NCBI GenBank assembly: GCA_943192975.1
Contig: CALPCJ010000004.1
Location: 1-64,000, forward strand
Reading direction: 5' to 3'
Source: Senimuribacter intestinalis
Lineage (GTDB): Bacteria; Bacillota; Clostridia; Peptostreptococcales; Anaerovoracaceae
Length of the DNA stretch: 64,000 bases
A program made the position numbers and the translations under genes. Under the pieces are notes generated by a model that searched no databases, had not been told where the DNA came from, and worked only from the letters and a program-made list of their open reading frames with translations. Within the stretch, counting starts at the first letter, position 1. The number at the start of each line of letters is the position of its first letter. Shown in pieces: positions 16,739 through 24,811 of this stretch.

Positions 16739-18118
16739 ATGAGGAAAAAACTGTTTTTGACATTGCTTTGCGCAGTACTTGCAGCAGGTACGGTGGGAAC
16801 GCTGACAGGCTGTAAAAGCGGCGGAGGAACTGGAGGCGTAGGAGAAAAGGGAAATGCCGACAGCGAAATCAGGGGAGAATTATCTCTTTTAACGTCAGAA
16901 TCTATTTACAATGACTGCGAGGCAGACCACGGCTATTACTACATCAATGGAGAAGGCACCAACCTGATGTACATCGACTATGAGAGCAAGCAGGAGGTAT
17001 ACCTTTGCAACAGTCCCGGCTGCAAGCACGATACGCAGGAATGTACTTCCTATATCGGCGGAGACAATGTGGGAATGGAAAACTCGCTGTTTTATTATAA
17101 GGATTATTTGTATTTATTTACCCATCCTTATGATAATGATGGAGTGACGTCGACTACAATCAGCTATGATGACAGCGCTATCGCTGACGGATCTCCAATT
17201 GACAATTCACTGGCGTGCGAACCGGCAGTCCTTTACAGAATGAAACCTGATGGCACGCAGCGGGAAAAAGTTTATACCTTTGAGGAGGGGTTGACGATAG
17301 AGAAGACGATTTTCAATGATGACAACGGACTGTATTTTATCGCAAAGGAATTAAAAAGCGAGAAAAAGGACGCAAACACTACTTCCGTATCCTCAGAGGG
17401 TAGACGACTGCTCAGAGTGGATATAGATAGCTGGAAAGAAGAGAAGATTTGCGATATGGAGCAAGATAGTGGAATCGTTGGCTGTTACGAAAATCAGCTG
17501 CTACTCAGTTACATGCAGTATGATCACGAATTGACGGAAGAAGAAAAGGATGATGACGATAAGATGCGAGAGGCCCTTTTGGCATCAGAATCGGTGTATA
17601 TGCTCTTTGATGTTGAGAGCGGTGAGAAAAAAGAGATTTATAGGCACAAGAACGATAAACTGGGAAATTTGTTCAGCAAAGGGCAGTACCTCTATATAGC
17701 CAATGAAGGGGAGGATATCATCTGGAAAATGGATATCGAAACTGGGAAGAAAGAGGAGTTTTGCAAGACGCCTTACAACAATCTCAACGATATTTATGAT
17801 GACGTGCTGATTTGCTGGCCGTGGGGAAGCGATGACAATGGAGTCCTGACCGATCCAATTAACTATTTTATCCATTTGGACGACGGGTCTTTAGAAAAGT
17901 CCGGGCTAAAAAATCACTATGGAAATTACGGATTGGAAATCAGGGCTGAAACGCCGACTCAATTCCTGGTCGTCTATGATTACGACGCGGAAATCGATCC
18001 AATCTATCCGGATCAGGATAACATTCACGCCAATAAATTCGCTTTAATTGATAAGGAAGACCTTTACAGCGGTAAAGAAAAATATGAGAAAATCAAGATG
18101 ACCAGTAATGGCATGTAA
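16739..18118 (+). CDS. Propeller-like lipoprotein of ABC cassette 2
   Basis: 459 residues with a lipobox LTGC (Cys25), then a Gly/Ser linker. The body repeats short strand blocks (YYYINGEGTNLMYIDY, SLFYYKDYLYLF, LYFIAKEL, YLYIANEGEDIIWKMD), typical of a beta-propeller (DUF5050-like). The C-x4-C-[KR]-H-x4-C motif (Cys90, Cys95, Cys102) matches the paralogue at 856. First gene of a three-gene operon with the ATPase and permease, under the 16672 operator. Possibly captures the substrate or reports on transport; that is inference. Confidence 0.75.
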   Translation: MRKKLFLTLLCAVLAAGTVGTLTGCKSGGGTGGVGEKGNADSEIRGELSLLTSESIYNDCEADHGYYYINGEGTNLMYIDYESKQEVYLCNSPGCKHDTQECTSYIGGDNVGMENSLFYYKDYLYLFTHPYDNDGVTSTTISYDDSAIADGSPIDNSLACEPAVLYRMKPDGTQREKVYTFEEGLTIEKTIFNDDNGLYFIAKELKSEKKDANTTSVSSEGRRLLRVDIDSWKEEKICDMEQDSGIVGCYENQLLLSYMQYDHELTEEEKDDDDKMREALLASESVYMLFDVESGEKKEIYRHKNDKLGNLFSKGQYLYIANEGEDIIWKMDIETGKKEEFCKTPYNNLNDIYDDVLICWPWGSDDNGVLTDPINYFIHLDDGSLEKSGLKNHYGNYGLEIRAETPTQFLVVYDYDAEIDPIYPDQDNIHANKFALIDKEDLYSGKEKYEKIKMTSNGM

Positions 18119-18130
18119 TAGGAGGGGAAT

Positions 18131-18874
18131 ATGTTAGAGATATGCGAGGTAACTAAAAAATATGGGAAAAAATATGCGCTGCAGGGTGTAAGCCTGCAGC
18201 TTTCCGAAGGAGTTTACGGACTGCTTGGCCCCAACGGAGCGGGAAAATCCACGCTGATGAATATCATTACAGGAAACCTGACACCTGATACGGGGCAGGT
18301 GCTGTGGAACGGAAAAACGCTGAAAGCTTTGGGCGTGGATTACCGGCGGATTTTGGGGTACGCACCCCAGCAGCAGGGGCTTTATGAGGGCTTCACAGGC
18401 CGCAGATTTCTCAGCTATCTGGGCGTGCTGAAAGAGATTCCGAAGAAGGGGCTTTCCGCGGAAATTGAAAGCGTGGCGGCTTCTGTAAATTTGACAAATA
18501 AGCTGGATTATCCTATCGGGACCTATTCCGGCGGTATGAAACAGCGACTGCTGATTGCTCAGGCGATGATGGGAAATCCTGCGATGCTGATTCTTGATGA
18601 ACCGACAGCGGGGCTTGATCCCAAAGAGAGGGTGCGGATTAGGGAAAAAATTCAGGAACTTTCCAAGGGGAAAATTATCCTCATTGCGACCCATGTAGTG
18701 TCCGACGTGCAGTCTATTGCCAGGGAAATTGTTTTCCTAAAGTCCGGCGAAATTGCCGACGCGGACAGTGTGGACGCTCTAAAAGCCCGCTATGGCGCAG
18801 AGAACTTGGAGGATATATATATGGAGATTTTCGGAGAGGAGGCAGCAGATCATGGTGAAGCTGATACCCTTTGA
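18131..18874 (+). CDS. ABC transporter ATP-binding protein, cassette 2
   Basis: 247 residues with Walker A GPNGAGKST, Q-loop APQQQG, signature YSGGMKQRLL, Walker B MLILDEPTAGLD and switch His in IATHVVSD. Ribosome site GGAGGGG before ATG 18131. The C-terminus (LEDIYMEIFGEE) matches the end of the paralogue at 2269 (LEDVYLYYFGGF), but the ~40-residue insertion before it is absent. Its last 23 bases overlap the permease gene. Powers the 18852 permease. Confidence 0.9.
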   Translation: MLEICEVTKKYGKKYALQGVSLQLSEGVYGLLGPNGAGKSTLMNIITGNLTPDTGQVLWNGKTLKALGVDYRRILGYAPQQQGLYEGFTGRRFLSYLGVLKEIPKKGLSAEIESVAASVNLTNKLDYPIGTYSGGMKQRLLIAQAMMGNPAMLILDEPTAGLDPKERVRIREKIQELSKGKIILIATHVVSDVQSIAREIVFLKSGEIADADSVDALKARYGAENLEDIYMEIFGEEAADHGEADTL

Positions 18875-21203
18875 GATCCGCAAATTCTGGGGAAAGAAAA
18901 ATTTCTGCTTGGTCATGCTGTTGATTTTCTTTGTCAATCTATTTTTTCTGTGGTTTTTAAGTCAACCGGGGGATTTTTCGCCGGGGCTTTCCGACTATAA
19001 AAAGCTGAATCAGGATTTGTCGGGGGTCAATGCTGGGCAGCGGTGCGAGTGGCTGGCTCAGCGCCATGAAGAAATTGAGAACTATAGCGTGGTGGCAGAA
19101 ATGCTCAACTTGCGTTCCCGCAGCGATGACTTCGCGAAACGGATGGAAAAAGCGCTGACGGAGGAGCATCCGGGAGTTTTTGAAAAGTACCACGAGAAGT
19201 ATCTTTCCGGAACGTATCTGCGTTATACGAATTCTTTGGAAAAAGAATCGGCAATGCTTAAAGGTGTATATGGGGATTTTCAGAAAGTAGAGAACTATGG
19301 GGATTTCCTGAAAGAAATCGCGAAGAAGAAGGAAAATTTGTCTGGAATTTCAATTTTTGCGGCGGATACGACCTCTTTTGCGGCGAGAAATATGGAAAAG
19401 GAGTCGGAAGACTATGAGACGATGAAAAAAATTACGCCTGTAGCGCAGCTGGCGACGCCGGTTTCCTTTGCCTTGGAATTTCCCGTATCGGATTTGCTGT
19501 TATATCTGGCGGTCCTTTTCTTTGGCGGCGCGCTGATTTACGAGGAGCGGGAGAAAAAGCTGTTTCTTGTTACTTTTTCCTCGGCACGAGGAAGGTTTTC
19601 CACAATTGGAGCAAAGACGGGCGCGCTGGCGCTACACTGTTTAATGGTTACTTTTTGCTTATACGGAAGTGATTTTGCCTGGAGTTTTGCCTCAGCAGGT
19701 TTTGTTGACCTGTCCGCACCCCTCCAGTCACTGGCGCCGTATATGGAAAGTACCTTAAAGTTATCCATAGGGGGATTTTTAGTTTTTAATTTATTGCTGA
19801 AGGCATTGGTGCTTTTTACCTTTGGCACATTGCTTTTGGCTGCGGCGATTGCGTTCAGACAGAATTTTATGTCGCTGCTTTCCGGAGGACTGTGTCTTGG
19901 AATCAGTGGATTTTTGTACAGTGTAATTCCCGCAAACAGTTGGAACAACTGGCTTAAATTCCTAAATTTCTATGGAACGATGAAAACAGACAGACTCCTC
20001 GGCGGATATCTGAATCTGAATTTCTTTGGGACTCCCGTATCGCGGCTTGCGGCAACGCTTTTATTTCTGTGCGTGGTATGCGCGGGCGGCGTCTTTAGCA
20101 GTATAGTCTTGTTTCTAAGGGGAAAAAATCTTTCCGCGGCACAGAGGAAAAGTCGGGCAGCAAAATTGTATGGGGAAATCAGACGGCAGTTTGGGAAAAA
20201 GATGCGCAGCTTGCAGGAAGAAAAAGGATTGGATGCGTATGGCGGATTGTTTCGCCATGAGAGCTGGAAAATTTTTATCATGCATCGAAGCATCGTGATT
20301 TTGCTGCTGTTTACCGTGTTTATCGGCTATCAGCATATTTCCAGGCCTTATGAAATCAGCGGCGCGGAAAGCTACTATCAGGATATGATGATGGAGCTTT
20401 CTGGGGATTTGACAGATGAAAAAGAGGCGATGATTGAAAGGGAACAGGCGCGTTATGAGAAAGCTTTCGCGGAAATTGAGCGGATTGAGGGCTTGATCGC
20501 GGAAGGGGAAATTGATCAGCAGGCGGGCAGTGCTATGCTGGAACCCTATCACAGGGAAACGGCGTTTTATCCGGCGTTTCAGAAAATCCTGGCGCAGTGT
20601 GAGTGGATTCGCCAGACAGGAGACGGACAGTTCGTCTATGATACGGGCTATTTGCTTTTACTTGGATTTTCGGAAGGAGGAGCGGCGGACGCGCTGACTG
20701 ATTACATTCTTTTGGCACTGTGTATGATTTTGGCGTTCAGCTGCACTTTCGCCATGGAGGATCAGGTCGGTGCCTGGAATGTGTTGTCTGCTACAGCTTG
20801 CGGGAAAAGGCGAATCCAGGGCGCAAAAATAAAAGTGACGATGCTGACAGGACTTCTGATAACAGTAGTGATTTTTGGATGCAATATTCTGCAGGTGGCA
20901 ATGCATTGTCCGATGGAGCATCTTGGTGCTTCAACGATGAATTTAATGCCTTATCGCAGTGCGGAACTTGATATGCCGCTGATTATGTGGATTGGTATCG
21001 TTCTGCTGATGCGGATTTTGGTGGTGATGGCACTTATTATGTTGGTTTTACTGATTTCAGCGAAATTGAAAAATCAGCTGATAACCATGTGCCTTGCAGG
21101 ACTGCTTCTGGTTATTCCACCGCTGCTATACGCGATGGGATTGGATTTTGCCAAATCATGGAGTCTGCTGCCTGTATATCAATTCGGAACGCTGGTAGCG
21201 TAA
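18852..21203 (+). CDS. ABC-2-like permease, cassette 2
   Basis: 783 residues from ATG 18852, which has GGAGAGGAGG 9 bases upstream; the frame is open further upstream but that part lies in the ATPase gene. Helix 1 (LVMLLIFFVNLFFLWFL), a large extracytoplasmic domain (~45-200), a helix cluster (~205-430), a second long helix near 480-500, a charged extracellular coil (~510-620, IEREQARYEKAFAEIERIE) and a last helix cluster. FFGTPVS and VYDTGYLLLLG match the cassette-1 permease. The two large outer domains suggest contact with the lipoprotein or wall. Substrate unknown. Confidence 0.75.
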   Translation: MVKLIPFEIRKFWGKKNFCLVMLLIFFVNLFFLWFLSQPGDFSPGLSDYKKLNQDLSGVNAGQRCEWLAQRHEEIENYSVVAEMLNLRSRSDDFAKRMEKALTEEHPGVFEKYHEKYLSGTYLRYTNSLEKESAMLKGVYGDFQKVENYGDFLKEIAKKKENLSGISIFAADTTSFAARNMEKESEDYETMKKITPVAQLATPVSFALEFPVSDLLLYLAVLFFGGALIYEEREKKLFLVTFSSARGRFSTIGAKTGALALHCLMVTFCLYGSDFAWSFASAGFVDLSAPLQSLAPYMESTLKLSIGGFLVFNLLLKALVLFTFGTLLLAAAIAFRQNFMSLLSGGLCLGISGFLYSVIPANSWNNWLKFLNFYGTMKTDRLLGGYLNLNFFGTPVSRLAATLLFLCVVCAGGVFSSIVLFLRGKNLSAAQRKSRAAKLYGEIRRQFGKKMRSLQEEKGLDAYGGLFRHESWKIFIMHRSIVILLLFTVFIGYQHISRPYEISGAESYYQDMMMELSGDLTDEKEAMIEREQARYEKAFAEIERIEGLIAEGEIDQQAGSAMLEPYHRETAFYPAFQKILAQCEWIRQTGDGQFVYDTGYLLLLGFSEGGAADALTDYILLALCMILAFSCTFAMEDQVGAWNVLSATACGKRRIQGAKIKVTMLTGLLITVVIFGCNILQVAMHCPMEHLGASTMNLMPYRSAELDMPLIMWIGIVLLMRILVVMALIMLVLLISAKLKNQLITMCLAGLLLVIPPLLYAMGLDFAKSWSLLPVYQFGTLVA

Positions 21204-21218
21204 AGCAAAGGATAACTA

Positions 21219-21313
21219 TGTGGAATATGTGGATAAGTTTGTCAAAATGGGACAATTATAAGGGGAAAATTGTGATAAAAGTTATGCACATATATGGACA
21301 AGCATGTGGATAA
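21219..21313. promoter_or_regulatory. Cluster of DnaA-box-like nonamers
   Basis: TGTGGATAA at 21228-21236 and 21305-21313 and TTATGCACA at 21282-21290 all match TTATNCACA exactly on one strand or the other. TGTGGAATA at 21219-21227 is a weaker match directly abutting the first. The surroundings are AT-rich. No dnaA, dnaN or other origin gene is near, so a titration or regulatory site is more likely than oriC. Confidence 0.45.
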
Positions 21314-21331
21314 ATCAAAGAAAAAAAGAGA

Positions 21332-21365
21332 CTCTGTCTTAATGGTTATTCCCATCAGGACAGAG
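21332..21365. terminator. Two-way terminator between permease and thioredoxin genes
   Basis: CTCTGTC (21332-21338) pairs with GACAGAG (21359-21365); inside, ATGG pairs with CCAT. On the minus strand it is followed by CTCTTTTTTTCTTTG, so it mainly ends the plsC-trx transcript; it may also serve the converging ABC operon. Confidence 0.75.
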
Positions 21366-21381
21366 CTTTGCCTTTTATTCA

Positions 21382-21696
21382 TTACAGTCCCAGCTGTGAA
21401 AGCAATGCCGCCTTCGGCAACGCGCCGACGGTTTTGGCTGTAACCTCGCCATTTTCGAATTTTGCGCAGGTTGGGATGGTCATGACGCCGTACTGGATTG
21501 CCAGAGGCTGCTCTTCATCGATGTTAAGTTTGCAGACCTTGTATTTGCCTGCTGCTTCCTCGTCCATTTCTTCAATAATAGGCATCAAGTTAATGCAATG
21601 ACCGCACCAAGGTGCCCAAAAATCTACGACAACAGGAATATCGGATTCTAAAACTTCCCTTTGAAAATTATCTTTTGTTAAGTTAATCATATTCAT
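21382..21696 (-). CDS. trxA: Thioredoxin with CGHC active site
   Basis: A 104-residue thioredoxin: VVVDFWAPWCGHC (Cys31, Cys34), then KVCKLNIDEEQPLA, cis-proline TIPT and a Gly-rich end. It reduces protein disulfides in the cytoplasm. The usual bacterial centre is CGPC; CGHC, as in protein disulfide isomerases, normally makes the protein more oxidising. The gene overlaps the end of plsC by 4 bases and is cotranscribed with it. No thioredoxin reductase lies in the window. Confidence 0.9.
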   Translation of the reverse strand: MNMINLTKDNFQREVLESDIPVVVDFWAPWCGHCINLMPIIEEMDEEAAGKYKVCKLNIDEEQPLAIQYGVMTIPTCAKFENGEVTAKTVGALPKAALLSQLGL

Positions 21697-22460
21697 CTCT
21701 CCTCTTCTTTTCTGTTATTTTCCCTTTCGATCAGTTCGGCAAGGGCTTCTCTAATAGTATCTTCTACTTGGTGGCTAATATTCGCAAGGGCGTGTCTGTC
21801 CATGGAGGCAGTATCAATTGCCGGCATGATTTTTATGTCGATGACAGCACCATTTGTGATTATGCCGCGGTCTTCAAAGAGGTGGCGGGTGCCATTTAAG
21901 GCAACTGGTACGACAGGGACTTTAGCCTTAGTTGCCAGCTTAAAGCTGCCCGGTTTAAAGGAATTCATTTCCGCTGTGTGGCTTCGGGTGCCCTCCGGAA
22001 AAATTACAAGCGAAAAGCCTTCTTTCAAGGTCTGCACACCAGCCTGTATGGATTTCAAGGCTTCTCTGGCATCACCCCGTTTGATAAAAACGCCGCGGAT
22101 TGCTTTGATCCATTTGCCGAAGTATGGAACTTTTTCCAGGCTGTCCTTGGCGATGAAGCCGACCTGTTTTCCGTCCATCATCTTTAAAATCGCTATAATA
22201 TCTGCATACCCCTGATGATTGGAAATAAACACGCAGGCACCAGTTTTTGGAATATTTTCTTGCCCTTCTATGTGAAATGTAATGTCGAAGAGTTCCTCAA
22301 GGCGCTGAATCCACTGTGCGACGCCTTCACCGATTATCGCCTTTTCTTTCTCGATATCTCCTTCATTTTTAGCTGCTTCGATTTTCCCTAAATAATTGTT
22401 GAACACGCTGACAGAACGGAATAACTTGTATCCTTTCGGTATATTTCTAAGTAATTTCAA
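21693..22460 (-). CDS. plsC: 1-acyl-sn-glycerol-3-phosphate acyltransferase (PlsC)
   Basis: 255 residues starting at TTG 22460, which has GGAGGAGGG 7 bases upstream. An in-frame ATG at 22511 has no ribosome site and overlaps a TGGTATGAT extended -10, so it is unlikely to be used. The acyltransferase motifs are present: NHQGYAD (block I, His catalytic), FIKRGDA (block II), FPEGTRSH (block III) and a VPVVPVALNG block (IV). It converts lysophosphatidic acid to phosphatidic acid at the membrane. First gene of an operon with trxA. Confidence 0.85.
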   Translation of the reverse strand: MKLLRNIPKGYKLFRSVSVFNNYLGKIEAAKNEGDIEKEKAIIGEGVAQWIQRLEELFDITFHIEGQENIPKTGACVFISNHQGYADIIAILKMMDGKQVGFIAKDSLEKVPYFGKWIKAIRGVFIKRGDAREALKSIQAGVQTLKEGFSLVIFPEGTRSHTAEMNSFKPGSFKLATKAKVPVVPVALNGTRHLFEDRGIITNGAVIDIKIMPAIDTASMDRHALANISHQVEDTIREALAELIERENNRKEEER

Positions 22461-22732
22461 TTCCTGACCCTCCTCCGATGCAAATTTTTTGTTACTTTCA
22501 TCATACCACATAAAGGGGTAGAATATCTATAGAAAAGGTAAGGTTTTCTTTGAGAAAGGAAGCAAAGAAAAACTGCAATCCCCATACAGGAATTTCTGAT
22601 GTCATTTGGTCATATTAGACCATTGCAAATAGTGACAATATGTGATAATATATAGTTAACAAATATTGAAAAGCGGACTGCAATAGGCAGTGCGTTTTTT
22701 CTTTCATCTTCGCATGAGCAAAAGAAAGGGGG

Positions 22733-22834
22733 ATGCCTGTGAATCGCAAGGAAATTTATACTTACAGTAAAAATTTGATAGAAATACCGTATGGAGCGAG
22801 AGAAGGCAGCCCTGAGTCCGAAGGCTGCAACTAG
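22733..22834 (+). CDS. Possible small protein or leader peptide before yitT
   Basis: A 33-codon frame from ATG 22733 (or GTG 22739, which is better spaced from AAAGGGGG) reads MPVNRKEIYTYSKNLI and ends ...REGSPESEGCN. Composition looks protein-like and the start is well placed. A GCAGCC/GGCTGC hairpin falls inside its 3' end, 60 bases before yitT. The rest of the 22512-22893 gap is AT-rich with short inverted repeats (TGGTC/GACCA at 22609-22624). I cannot tell a real peptide from chance. Confidence 0.3.
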   Translation: MPVNRKEIYTYSKNLIEIPYGAREGSPESEGCN

Positions 22835-22893
22835 GTGTAAGCACTGTATAGGGGAGTATGCTGAAACTTTTATGTAATAGGAGGACTTAAAAA

Positions 22894-23751
22894 ATGAAAA
22901 AGATAAATATAAAAGAGCTTTGTATTGATATTGCTGTAGATATTGTTGGAGGAATTTTAATTGCACTTAGTGCATACAACTTTGCTTCGGCGGCGTCATT
23001 TCCTATGGTGGGACTGAATGGAATTGGTCTGATTTTTTACCACCTCTTTGGGTTGCCTATTGGAGCCGTATCCTTAGTGCTGAATATACCTATCACACTG
23101 CTATGTTATAAGCTTCTCGGAAAGGCTTTTCTGCTGCGTTCTTTAAGGACGATTATTATTACTTCGTTTATCATGGATGTAGTGGCGCCGATGTTTCCTG
23201 TTTACCATGGGGAACCGATTCTTGCCGTTATTTGCACAGCAGTACTTGCTGGTTTTGGCTATGCAATGATTTATCTGCGTGAGTCATCTACGGGAGGAAC
23301 GGATTTTATTTTGATGGCAGCTAAGGTATTAAAGCCGCATCTTTCCTTTGGAAGTATTTCTTTCATGATGGAGGCTGTTATCATAATTCTGGGTGCTATT
23401 ACCGTATCAGGCAGCGTAGACGGGCTGATTTACGGTATGCTGATCAGTTATATTATGGCTGCAGTAATAGACAGGGTAATGTATGGTATTTCTGCCGGAA
23501 AAATGACGCTCATCGTTACCGACTGTGCGAGAGAAATAGCGCAACGCATTGATGAAGTTGCCGGCAGAGGCGCAACGCTGATAAAGGCAGAAGGGAGTTT
23601 TTCTGAGGAGGAAAAAAATGTGGTGATGTGTGCATGCAGCACGAAACAAATGGTCGGAATTAGGAAGATGGCAAAGGAGATAGACCCTGAAGCGTTTATT
23701 ATCATTATGGAATCTAATGAAGTGGTTGGCGCAGGGTTTAAGGAAAGCTGA
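22894..23751 (+). CDS. YitT-family membrane protein
   Basis: 285 residues. Five or six hydrophobic helices (residues ~12-200) with the family motifs LSAYNFASAASFPMVGLNGIG and RESSTGGTDFI, then the cytoplasmic DUF2179 domain (~205-285). ATG 22894 follows AGGAGG. The family is widespread in Firmicutes and has no firm function. Next to phospholipid and envelope genes here. Confidence 0.85.
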   Translation: MKKINIKELCIDIAVDIVGGILIALSAYNFASAASFPMVGLNGIGLIFYHLFGLPIGAVSLVLNIPITLLCYKLLGKAFLLRSLRTIIITSFIMDVVAPMFPVYHGEPILAVICTAVLAGFGYAMIYLRESSTGGTDFILMAAKVLKPHLSFGSISFMMEAVIIILGAITVSGSVDGLIYGMLISYIMAAVIDRVMYGISAGKMTLIVTDCAREIAQRIDEVAGRGATLIKAEGSFSEEEKNVVMCACSTKQMVGIRKMAKEIDPEAFIIIMESNEVVGAGFKES

Positions 23752-23847
23752 TAAAGAGCGGAAGAAACAATAAAACCAGTGGAAATATCTGCGAAAAAGG
23801 AGTATAATATAAACAAATCGCAAAAGATATGGTAGGAGGTATTTTAT

Positions 23848-24159
23848 ATGAAACTGATAAATATTGACTATATTCCGGGACAGGAGTTTGATGTGCTGGG
23901 CTTGGTAAAAGGTAATGTAGTACAGTCCAAGAATCTGGGAAAGGATATCGGGGCAGGTTTTAAGACACTGGTTGGCGGTGAGCTGAAGGGCTACACAGAA
24001 ATGCTGCAGGAAGCCAGACAGATTGCTACCAAGAGAATGGTAGACGAAGCCGAAAGCCTGGGTGCAGACGCAGTAATCGGTATGAGATTTGCGTCTTCTG
24101 CAATTATGCAGGGCGCTGCTGAGGTCATCGCTTATGGAACAGCAGTAAAGTTCAAATAA
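23848..24159 (+). CDS. YbjQ/UPF0145 family protein
   Basis: A 103-residue protein matching DUF74 (YbjQ): GLVKGNVVQSKNLGKDIGAGFKTL.GGELKGYTEML and ADAVIGMRF, with the expected length. The family forms pentamers and has been called heavy-metal-binding, without a proven role. A TATAAT at 23803-23808 with TGGAAA 17 bases upstream gives it its own promoter; ribosome site AGGAGG. Confidence 0.88.
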   Translation: MKLINIDYIPGQEFDVLGLVKGNVVQSKNLGKDIGAGFKTLVGGELKGYTEMLQEARQIATKRMVDEAESLGADAVIGMRFASSAIMQGAAEVIAYGTAVKFK

Positions 24160-24172
24160 AGAGGATTGTTAG

Positions 24173-24811
24173 ATGAATTCGGAATCTAAGAAACAGATTC
24201 GAGCAGTTATCATAGGCGGAGCATTGTTATGCTTCGCCTATGTTGCATATCAAATTTCTGCTGCCGAGGTGCTATCCTTTGATACGGCTATCAGAGAATG
24301 GGTGTATGCTCGCAGAAATCCAGGGCTAAACCGAGTTCTTATTACTATAACCTATCTGGGAAACTGGCAGATGGTCAGTCTTATGGGAATTTTCTTGCTT
24401 ATGGTAAAATCTACACGCATGAATATGGGAATTCCCTTTGCGGTAATTTCTCTTTCTTCTACTGTCGTCTATAAAGCGGCAAAGGAGATTTTCCAAAGAT
24501 CGAGACCGGATTTTGCGGTGCGTCTCATTGAAGAGGGAGGCTATTCCTTCCCCAGCGGGCATTCCATGAATGGATTGGTATGCTATGGGATTTTAATTTA
24601 TCTCATTCGAAGGTACTGCAAAAATAGAAAGCTGGCAAACGTTTTGACGGGGCTGCTCGGTTTTCTGATTATTGCAATCGGCTGCAGCAGAGTTTATGTA
24701 GGCGTGCACTATCCCACAGATATTATCGGAGGATGGTCTCTGGGCGCAGCTTATTTATGTATCGCTATTATTATTTTAGAAAAAGTGCGGGGACAAAAGG
24801 ATGATTTATAA
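24173..24811 (+). CDS. PAP2-family lipid phosphatase
   Basis: 212 residues, about six helices. The three PAP2 motifs are complete: KEIFQRSRP, PSGHS and SRVYVGVHYPTDIIGG, giving the catalytic His and Asp. The likely substrate is undecaprenyl pyrophosphate or phosphatidate on the outer face of the membrane. It starts 13 bases after ybjQ and its end overlaps cysK by 11 bases. Confidence 0.85.
   Translation: MNSESKKQIRAVIIGGALLCFAYVAYQISAAEVLSFDTAIREWVYARRNPGLNRVLITITYLGNWQMVSLMGIFLLMVKSTRMNMGIPFAVISLSSTVVYKAAKEIFQRSRPDFAVRLIEEGGYSFPSGHSMNGLVCYGILIYLIRRYCKNRKLANVLTGLLGFLIIAIGCSRVYVGVHYPTDIIGGWSLGAAYLCIAIIILEKVRGQKDDL

Noticed and set aside
18792..18851. Upstream extension of the cassette-2 permease
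   Set aside because: The extra 20 codons lie in the ATPase gene; ATG 18852 has a strong ribosome site.
21219..21313. Replication origin
   Set aside because: DnaA boxes are present but dnaA, dnaN, recF or a parAB system are not near, and there is no long AT-rich unwinding region.
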